Source: Thermodesulfobacteriota bacterium (GTDB lineage: Bacteria; Desulfobacterota; Syntrophobacteria; BM002). Taken from it: 5,402 nt of DNA. Shown one piece after another: positions 1 through 4,324 of this stretch. Within the stretch, counting starts at the first letter, position 1, and the number at the start of each line of letters is the position of its first letter. Under the pieces are notes generated by a model. It saw only the letters and a list, made by a program, of their open reading frames with translations, did no database searches and had not been told where the DNA came from. The translations under genes and the position numbers were made by a program. The stretch lies in NCBI GenBank assembly GCA_947259475.1, contig CAMYLW010000150.1, positions 1 through 5,402 on the forward strand. Direction: 5' to 3'.

Positions 1-4
1 TATG

Positions 5-39
5 GAATGTAGATTGCGGATTGCAGATTTGAGATTACA
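5..39. repeat. Heptad-phased GATT tandem repeat (5 degenerate units)
   Basis: Five consecutive 7-base units read GAATGTA, GATTGCG, GATTGCA, GATTTGA, GATTACA, with GA-T at the start of each unit conserved and the last three bases variable. The array sits in the non-coding stretch before the protease gene. A second set of heptads in the opposite orientation lies at 128-148. The phase is visible directly; a function is not. It could be a slipped-strand tract or the remains of a dispersed intergenic repeat. Confidence 0.55.
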
Positions 40-127
40 CAACAAGACCGAGTAACAAAAAGTAGAGAGTGGAAGTTGATACTGGATTCTTGTCTTACTC
101 AACTGACCAGTTTGCATCAGCCACCTT

Positions 128-148
128 TCAATCTGAAATCTAAAATCT
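128..148. repeat. Inverted partner heptad repeat (3 units)
   Basis: Three 7-base units TCAATCT, GAAATCT, AAAATCT share the ending ATCT. On the minus strand they read as AGATTTT, AGATTTC, AGATTGA, the same AGATT-type heptad seen at 5-39. The two sets therefore form a loose inverted repeat separated by about 88 bases. Between and after them (40-127 and 149-203) I see no gene, and no promoter that matches a consensus well. Confidence 0.45.
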
Positions 149-203
149 TGAAGCGGTGGCAGCAGGCGATCTATGAAACATCCTGGCTAGGAGGCGAATT
201 CAG

Positions 204-210
204 AAAGGAG
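204..210 (+). promoter_or_regulatory. Ribosome binding site of the Do-family protease
   Basis: AAAGGAG lies five bases upstream of the ATG at 216. It supports that ATG as the true start, because the next residues form a proper signal peptide. Confidence 0.75.
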
Positions 211-215
211 CTGAT

Positions 216-1679
216 ATGAGGAAGGGTATCTTAAGAATCGGCCGTTTTAAGCCATATGAGAGCGGCCTTATTTTAGGAATTGCAGTGCTGGCATTATTGC
301 TTATGCCAATGGCCCAGACAGCCGTTGGGGCCGAGGAGGGGGTAAAACCCTACCCACACGCACCGACTTCCTTTACCGAACTTGTTGACCAAGTTGCAAA
401 TGAAGTAGTCAACATTTCTACCACCACAGTCATCAAGAGAGGCCCCGGACCAAGTCAATTCGGGCAGCATAAACAATTTAGGGACTTTTTTGGCGATGAT
501 TTTTTTGAGCGCTTTTTTGGACAGATGCCCAAGGAGCGGAGACAGCGAAGCTTGGGTTCGGGCGTTGTAATCGATCCCAAGAAAGGCTATATCCTCACCA
601 ACAACCACGTAGTAGCCAACGCAGAAGAGATTAACGTCCGCCTGGTTGATGGTAAAGAATACAAAGCTGAAGTGGTGGGGAGGGACCCGAAGACAGATCT
701 CGCTCTGATCAAAACGAAAAAACCTCTGGATGTTAAGAGCGGGGCACCACTGGGGGACTCGGACACAATTAAGGTCGGGGAATGGGTCATGGCCATCGGC
801 AACCCATTCGGCCTGGAACGAACAGTCACCGTGGGAATTTTGAGCGCCAAGGGCAGGGTGATTGGGGCCGGACCGTATGACGATTTCCTCCAGACTGATG
901 CTGCCATTAATCCTGGGAACAGCGGTGGCCCTCTTTTCAATATGAAGGGTGAGGTCATAGGAATCAATACAGCAATAGTAGCCACGGGTCAGGGCATTGG
1001 CTTCGCCATACCCATTAATATTGCCAAAGAGTTGTTGCCACAATTGGAAAAGGGCAAGGTCGTTCGAGGTTGGCTGGGAGTGAGTATCCAGGAGGTAACA
1101 GAGGACATTGCCAAATCTTTCAAACTCGAAAAAGCCGAGGGTGCATTGGTGGCTGAAGTCATCGAAGATTCTCCCGCCGAAAAGAGCGGACTGGAGCGTG
1201 GCGATATCGTCATCAGTTTTGACGGAAAAAACATTGCTTCACCAAATGAACTGCAAAGGGTTGTTGCTAACACTCCTCCGAACAAACGGGTCAAGGCGAA
1301 GGTCATTAGAGATGGTAAGACCAGAACGTTGACCGTTAAAGTGGGGTCCATGCCAGATGAGTTTCCTGAGATAGCAAAAGCTATTACCACTGGTCTCGGC
1401 CTTACGGTGCAGGCCTTGACACCGGAACTGGCAGAGCAATTTGACTGGCCCCGGGACGAGAAGGGTGTGCTGATTACCAACGTTGAGTCGGGTAGCGCTG
1501 GTGCTGAGGCCGGCTTGCGACGAGGGGATCTCATCAAAGAGATTAACCGACAAGCTGTGGAAGATACGAAACAGTATAAGCGACTGGTCGGAAAAGCCAA
1601 AGCAGGCGAGTCCTTGCTGCTCTTCGTCAAACGTGGAACCAGGACGTTTTATATAACCGTGACTCTGGAATCCGAGTAA
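216..1679 (+). CDS. degP: Do-family (DegP/HtrA/MucD-like) periplasmic serine endoprotease
   Basis: A 487-residue secreted protease of the HtrA family (MEROPS S1C), expected to degrade or refold misfolded envelope proteins in the periplasm. Residues 1-39 are a signal peptide: basic start, hydrophobic core near 17-32, and a V-G-A cleavage site after residue 39. The trypsin-like domain carries the full catalytic triad: His131 in TNNHVV, Asp161 in KTDLALI, and Ser236 in GNSGGP. The loop before the protease core (about 77-111) is rich in Phe and Gly and short, more like DegQ/MucD than the long LA loop of E. coli DegP. Two PDZ domains follow, about 284-378 (starting near RGWLGVSI) and 392-485. The length fits the two-PDZ class. 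The gene has its own RBS and terminator, so it is probably monocistronic. DegQ or MucD would be equally fair names; the family itself is certain. Confidence 0.96.
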   Translation: MRKGILRIGRFKPYESGLILGIAVLALLLMPMAQTAVGAEEGVKPYPHAPTSFTELVDQVANEVVNISTTTVIKRGPGPSQFGQHKQFRDFFGDDFFERFFGQMPKERRQRSLGSGVVIDPKKGYILTNNHVVANAEEINVRLVDGKEYKAEVVGRDPKTDLALIKTKKPLDVKSGAPLGDSDTIKVGEWVMAIGNPFGLERTVTVGILSAKGRVIGAGPYDDFLQTDAAINPGNSGGPLFNMKGEVIGINTAIVATGQGIGFAIPINIAKELLPQLEKGKVVRGWLGVSIQEVTEDIAKSFKLEKAEGALVAEVIEDSPAEKSGLERGDIVISFDGKNIASPNELQRVVANTPPNKRVKAKVIRDGKTRTLTVKVGSMPDEFPEIAKAITTGLGLTVQALTPELAEQFDWPRDEKGVLITNVESGSAGAEAGLRRGDLIKEINRQAVEDTKQYKRLVGKAKAGESLLLFVKRGTRTFYITVTLESE

Positions 1680-1701
1680 AATCGGGCTGGAGGGCTGACA
1701 A

Positions 1702-1741
1702 CTTAGGGGGCGGGGACTATCCTCGCCCCCTAAGATTTTTC
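1702..1741 (+). terminator. Rho-independent terminator of the protease gene
   Basis: A 14-bp stem pairs 1702-1715 with 1721-1734 (CTTAGGGGGCGGGG against CCTCGCCCCCTAAG, with one G:U pair). The loop is the five bases ACTAT. The sequence ATTTTT follows at 1735-1740. It starts 22 bases after the stop codon of the protease gene. Confidence 0.92.
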
Positions 1742-1827
1742 ACAAAAACCGAGAGATTCCCACCTGAATACTCCAGCCATTCGACCGAAATAATCATCCA
1801 GGTTTTGAAAAATTGAAATTGCTGCCC

Positions 1828-1875
1828 TTGACCTTCGAAAAATGATGATTAAATTATTACACAAGAAAGTATAAT
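1828..1875 (+). promoter_or_regulatory. Candidate promoter region of the hsp20 gene
   Basis: This AT-rich stretch lies between the protease terminator and the hsp20 start. Two overlapping options are visible. TTGACC (1828-1833) stands 16 bases before TAAATT (1850-1855). Alternatively, a perfect TATAAT (1870-1875) stands 33 bases before the ATG but has only a poor -35. TTGAAA occurs twice just upstream (1805-1810, 1813-1818), resembling the sigma-32 -35 core, but no matching CCCCAT-type -10 follows. No CIRCE inverted repeat is present. The exact start site cannot be decided by reading alone. Confidence 0.35.
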
Positions 1876-1893
1876 GAGATGAAATAATTGAAT

Positions 1894-1900
1894 AAGGAGG
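1894..1900 (+). promoter_or_regulatory. Ribosome binding site fixing the hsp20 start
   Basis: AAGGAGG is followed by eight bases and then ATG at 1909. An in-frame TTG at 1888 would place this Shine-Dalgarno sequence inside the coding region, so 1909 is the better start. Confidence 0.85.
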
Positions 1901-1908
1901 AAAAAGAA

Positions 1909-2352
1909 ATGTTTGAGATGGTACCTTGGAGACGATACAGAACCCCACTTGCCCGGCCAAGAAAGGATCTTTTTCACTGGTTTTTAGAGGATTTTGACCT
2001 CCCAGGTTTCGGTACAGGTGAAAGAGAGTGGATGCCACCCTTTGATATCTCTGAAACCGAAGGTGAGATTGTCGTAAAGGCCGAGCTTCCAGGAATGAAG
2101 GTCGAAGACATTGATATCACCCTCACCGATGGTTTGCTTACCATCAAAGGCGAGCGGAAGATGGAGAATGAGGACAAGCGGGAAAACTACCATCGGATTG
2201 AACGGCAGTTCGGATCCTTTTCCAGAAGCTTGAACCTGGGGGTAAATGTCAAAGCCGACTCCATTGACGCCGGTTACAAGGACGGGGTACTTACCGTTAC
2301 TTTACCCAAGGCCGAGGAAGACAAGCCCAAGAAGATTGAAGTGAAAAACTAA
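1909..2352 (+). CDS. Hsp20/alpha-crystallin family small heat-shock protein
   Basis: A 147-residue cytoplasmic small heat-shock protein, an ATP-independent holdase that keeps unfolding proteins soluble for DnaK/ClpB-type refolding. The N-terminal arm (1-41) is rich in Arg, Phe and Trp. The alpha-crystallin domain spans about 42-135, with ELPGM at 59-63 and the family signature A-G-Y-K-D-G-V-L at 121-128 followed by TVTLPK. The C-terminal tail holds the I-E-V anchor (143-145) that normally docks into a neighbouring subunit during oligomer assembly. Length and domain order are normal for bacterial class A Hsp20. The start at 1909 is chosen because of the strong RBS. It lies about 170 bases downstream of the protease terminator, so it is a separate transcription unit, though in the same folding-stress theme. 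Confidence 0.95.
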   Translation: MFEMVPWRRYRTPLARPRKDLFHWFLEDFDLPGFGTGEREWMPPFDISETEGEIVVKAELPGMKVEDIDITLTDGLLTIKGERKMENEDKRENYHRIERQFGSFSRSLNLGVNVKADSIDAGYKDGVLTVTLPKAEEDKPKKIEVKN

Positions 2353-2384
2353 TTGTTTTTGGGTCTCAGCCGTTCGATTCTGTT

Positions 2385-2446
2385 AAAAAGGCGGGGATAA
2401 GGCATGTCCAATATAGGATCTAAAGCGCCGGCCCCGCCAATTTTTT
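2385..2446 (+). terminator. Probable long-loop terminator after hsp20
   Basis: GGCGGGG (2390-2396) pairs perfectly with CCCCGCC (2432-2438), followed by AATTTTTT (2439-2446). A run of five A (2385-2389) before the stem can extend the pairing past a two-base bulge and would make the structure bidirectional. The 35-base loop is unusually long; a small inner GGC/GCC pairing (2401-2403 with 2428-2430) may shorten it. The position after the hsp20 stop supports a terminator. Confidence 0.55.
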
Positions 2447-2483
2447 GATTAGTTCGGTATTATTGACGAAATGGTTGCGGGGC

Positions 2484-2491
2484 AGAGGAGG
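2484..2491 (+). promoter_or_regulatory. Ribosome binding site of the small membrane protein
   Basis: AGAGGAGG stands nine bases before ATG at 2501. An earlier in-frame ATG at 2471 has no Shine-Dalgarno sequence and would put this one inside the gene, so 2501 is preferred. Confidence 0.75.
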
Positions 2492-2500
2492 CGAGTAACA

Positions 2501-2761
2501 ATGAAACAAAGTACAAAGGGATTCACACTTTACCTACCTGGTGCGATTTTTATTATGCTTGGCATCCTTGTGGTTCTGTTTCCAATGTTACTGGTGGGCT
2601 TGTTTTCTGCTGCTTTAATTGTTCTTGGAATTACAGCTATTTCCCTGGCTCATCGACTGAAGAAATGGCAGCGAAACTCTCACTGGACTGTGGCTTGGGA
2701 ACCTGTTGATCCTCATGTTGGAGGCTGGCTGCAACGAGTGTTCGTTTATAGAAGATGGTAA
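2501..2761 (+). CDS. Small two-helix membrane protein of unknown function
   Basis: An 86-residue protein I cannot assign to a named family. A short polar N-terminus (1-9) is followed by two closely spaced hydrophobic helices, about 10-29 and 31-50, with a Pro at 28 in the turn. Then come a basic segment (H-R-L-K-K-W, 51-56) and a Trp-rich C-terminus ending in R-R-W. The positive-inside rule puts the C-terminal 35 residues in the cytoplasm. The Gly-rich pattern P-G-x6-L-G-I-L-V...P recalls one repeat unit of HdeD/DUF308 stress membrane proteins, but that is only a resemblance. It lies just after hsp20 on the same strand and has its own RBS and a strong terminator. The intact reading frame, RBS and helices make it a credible gene. 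Confidence 0.7.
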   Translation: MKQSTKGFTLYLPGAIFIMLGILVVLFPMLLVGLFSAALIVLGITAISLAHRLKKWQRNSHWTVAWEPVDPHVGGWLQRVFVYRRW

Positions 2762-2806
2762 ATTGGACATAGAATCCAAGTCGGGTGTCGGCTCGGTTTA
2801 TATATA

Positions 2807-2850
2807 ATAAACCCCGTCGGTTCTTCTGGACCGGCGGGGTTTATGTTTTT
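2807..2850 (+). terminator. Rho-independent terminator of the small membrane protein gene
   Basis: A 15-bp stem pairs 2807-2821 (ATAAACCCCGTCGGT) with 2830-2844 (ACCGGCGGGGTTTAT), with a single U:G wobble. The loop is eight bases (TCTTCTGG), and G then TTTTT follows at 2845-2850. It begins 45 bases after the stop codon. Confidence 0.93.
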
Positions 2851-2897
2851 GGAAAAAGACCTATTAACTTAGCTCCGTAAGAATCTGTTCTCCCTTG

Positions 2898-3063
2898 GAA
2901 ACGATGTCACAATTCGCTGAGCCTGTCATTCCGGACGAGTCCTTTTCAGGCGGGCGAGATCCGGAATCCAGTGAAAGCGCTATATAATCAAATTATTACT
3001 GGATCCCGGCTCGCGTCCCGCTTTGCGGGGCTTGGCCGGGATGACGAAGTGCGACACAGTTTC
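2898..3063. repeat. Nested inverted-repeat (palindromic) intergenic element
   Basis: Several inverted pairs nest around one centre. The outer arms 2898-2916 and 3045-3063 match at about 15 of 19 positions. TGTCATTCCGG (2924-2934) matches CCGGGATGACG (3036-3046) at 9 of 11. CCGGAATCCAGT (2961-2972) matches ACTGGATCCCGG (2998-3009) at 11 of 12. Each half also folds on itself: ATTCCGG (2928-2934) with CCGGAAT (2961-2967) on the left, and ATCCCGGC (3003-3010) with GCCGGGAT (3035-3042) on the right. The right half encloses CCCGC-TTT-GCGGG. The middle is AT-rich. There is no coding frame, so it looks like a non-autonomous dispersed or MITE/REP-like element; copy number elsewhere is unknown. Confidence 0.7.
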
Positions 3064-3161
3064 TTGAGGGTAGGGGGACATTTGGTTATCGTGCGGAGCA
3101 AATAAATAAGCGTACTTGGACATTGTTTGGTGCGGTAACCGGGTAATGTTTTCATCCCAAC
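3064..3161. other. Non-coding stretch, no gene seen
   Basis: Together with the terminator and the palindromic element, this makes 2762-3239 a gene-free gap of about 480 bases. The only pattern here is a loose direct repeat with indels: GGACATTTGG...GTGCGG (3076-3096) and GGACATTGTTTGGTGCGG (3118-3135). I see no RNA gene and no Fur-box-like palindrome. Confidence 0.4.
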
Positions 3162-3190
3162 TTGAACAGTAGGATTAAAGTTGTTATCTT
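3162..3190 (+). promoter_or_regulatory. Weak sigma-70-type promoter candidate for the Cys-rich small protein
   Basis: TTGAAC (3162-3167) and TATCTT (3185-3190) are separated by exactly 17 bases. Each matches four of six consensus positions. Transcription would begin about 43 bases before the ATG at 3240. The spacing and position are right, but the match is modest. Confidence 0.3.
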
Positions 3191-3239
3191 TTTCAGTACC
3201 CTAGTTCCTTTAATTGGCAGATTCGATTGAGGAAGAGTT

Positions 3240-3416
3240 ATGGCAGAAACAATCGTGGTATTCTTCATCGCTGGAATAGCTTTGGTGGTATCAGTCCGGT
3301 GGTTTTATCGGACCGTTGCCGGCAAATCTGAAAGCTGCGGCTGCGGCGAGAGCCCCTGTCCTACCATCTCATCCTGTGACACCAGCAACAGTTCAGATCA
3401 CTGTAAAGAAATCTGA
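3240..3416 (+). CDS. FeoB-associated Cys-rich membrane protein (58 aa)
   Basis: A 58-residue small membrane protein with an intact frame from ATG to TGA. A single hydrophobic helix spans about 4-19, followed by a basic/aromatic edge (R20, W21, Y23, R24) and then a short Cys-rich tail with C33, C35, C40, C46 and C55, beginning C-G-C-G-E-S-P-C-P. One helix, then Arg/Lys, then CGCG and CP, is the pattern of the FeoB-associated Cys-rich family, whose members usually sit after feoA/feoB and are thought to assist ferrous iron uptake or hold iron near the transporter. The RBS is GAGG at 3229-3232, seven bases before the ATG. No feoA or feoB is present in the window, so here it is an orphan or its partners lie elsewhere. 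It meets the hdrB-like gene tail to tail with one base between the stop codons. Family assignment is by pattern only. Confidence 0.68.
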   Translation: MAETIVVFFIAGIALVVSVRWFYRTVAGKSESCGCGESPCPTISSCDTSNSSDHCKEI

Positions 3417-3417
3417 T

Positions 3418-4308
3418 TCATGCCGACGAGGCCTGTTTCTGCAACAAGAACCATTCAATTTCACTGATTGACACCTGATTTTCGGCCAATCCCAGAGTTT
3501 CGCCATCAATACCCAAGCTGAGTCCGAGAAGCTGAGGGTAGAGAATTGAGGGCAGTTTGGCTTCAATTCCCCTTTGGGAGAGCAATATTTTCTGAACAAT
3601 ATCGAACTGGATCTGACAGTAGGAGCAGGCAACGCAGAGATATTCGGCACCGGATTGCTTGGCGTTCTTGAGTTTATTTTCGGTCAAGTCTAAAGAGAGT
3701 TCGTCATTAATTCCCCACAAAGGCGAGCCACAGCACTCCAATTTTGTCGACCAATCGATACTCTTGGCGCCGGTCACCTCCACAAGTTCGTCGAACTTAG
3801 ACGGAGAGTGCGGTTTGTCAAACTGGGCAACCTTACTTGGTCTCAAGATGCGACAGCCATAGTGGGTGGCAACTTTGAGGCCGTCAAAAGTCCGCACTAC
3901 TTTTTCTTTGATGGCTTCAATGCCTATGTCTTCATAGAGAACCTGTAGGATGTGTCTCGCTTTAATATCTCCCTCGTATTTCAACCCCTCTTTCGCCAGA
4001 GTTGTATTGACGTCATTCCTAAGGGAAGCGTCTTCCTTCATCAGATTGTCCACATATTTCATGGTTCCGTAGCAGCAGTTGCATACCGTGAGTAAGTCTA
4101 GATTCTCTTTTTCGGAAAGGGCAAGATTCCTGGCGGTGGCAAGGACGTGGGCCTTAAAACTTATGTTTCTCAACGGGTACCCACAGCAACCAAGTTCAGG
4201 GACATCCAGCAGTCCTATATCTAATTTTTCCATGACTGCATTGGTAGACCACTCGTACTGTTTTAATACTATGGGGGTAGTGCAGCAACGCAACAATACA
4301 AAATTCAT
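3418..4308 (-). CDS. hdrB: HdrB-like heterodisulfide reductase subunit B (two CCG domains)
   Basis: A 296-residue protein of the CoB-CoM heterodisulfide reductase subunit B family. HdrB holds two noncubane [4Fe-4S] clusters that reduce disulfides in methanogens; in sulfate reducers and syntrophs, homologues pass electrons to or from thiol/disulfide-type or still unknown partners. Both CCG motifs are complete: C8/C9, C41-C42-G43, C76/C78/C79 in the first, and C152, C192-C193-G194, C228-x-x-C231 in the second. Spacing and length match archaeal HdrB closely. There is no signal peptide or membrane helix, so it should act in the cytoplasm. The start at 4308 is supported by AGGTGA at 4318-4313 on the minus strand. 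The upstream gene ends 16 bases earlier and encodes the HdrC/HdrE-like partner, so the two are almost certainly co-transcribed. No HdrA flavoprotein gene is visible. The true substrate cannot be read from sequence. Confidence 0.92.
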   Translation of the reverse strand: MNFVLLRCCTTPIVLKQYEWSTNAVMEKLDIGLLDVPELGCCGYPLRNISFKAHVLATARNLALSEKENLDLLTVCNCCYGTMKYVDNLMKEDASLRNDVNTTLAKEGLKYEGDIKARHILQVLYEDIGIEAIKEKVVRTFDGLKVATHYGCRILRPSKVAQFDKPHSPSKFDELVEVTGAKSIDWSTKLECCGSPLWGINDELSLDLTENKLKNAKQSGAEYLCVACSYCQIQFDIVQKILLSQRGIEAKLPSILYPQLLGLSLGIDGETLGLAENQVSISEIEWFLLQKQASSA

Positions 4309-4312
4309 GATC

Positions 4313-4318
4313 TCACCT
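4313..4318 (-). promoter_or_regulatory. Ribosome binding site of the HdrB-like gene
   Basis: On the minus strand AGGTGA is followed by GATC and then ATG at 4308. It lies inside the 16-base gap after the upstream stop codon (4327-4325), which fits translation within one operon mRNA. Confidence 0.65.
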
Positions 4319-4324
4319 AAACCT

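Noticed and set aside
71..104. Sigma-E-like promoter (GGAAGTT ... TCAACT) before the protease gene
   Set aside because: The spacing is 21 bases instead of about 16 and both halves deviate from consensus.
12..148. CRISPR-like array from the heptad repeats
   Set aside because: Units are only seven bases, degenerate and directly adjacent, with no spacers; not a CRISPR structure.
294..1630. Long open frames on the minus strand inside the protease gene (up to 249 codons)
   Set aside because: They lie antisense to a gene with full catalytic and PDZ motifs and show no recognisable domain or RBS; they are shadow frames.
1888..1908. TTG start giving a 154-residue Hsp20
   Set aside because: The AAGGAGG Shine-Dalgarno sequence at 1894-1900 would be inside the gene, while ATG at 1909 is ideally placed after it.
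2404..2448. 14-codon micro-ORF starting in the loop of the post-hsp20 hairpin
   Set aside because: It overlaps the stem and T-run of a probable terminator, has no convincing RBS, and is expected by chance.
2471..2500. Earlier ATG giving a 96-residue version of the small membrane protein
   Set aside because: No RBS precedes it and the strong AGAGGAGG would be coding; ATG at 2501 is better placed.
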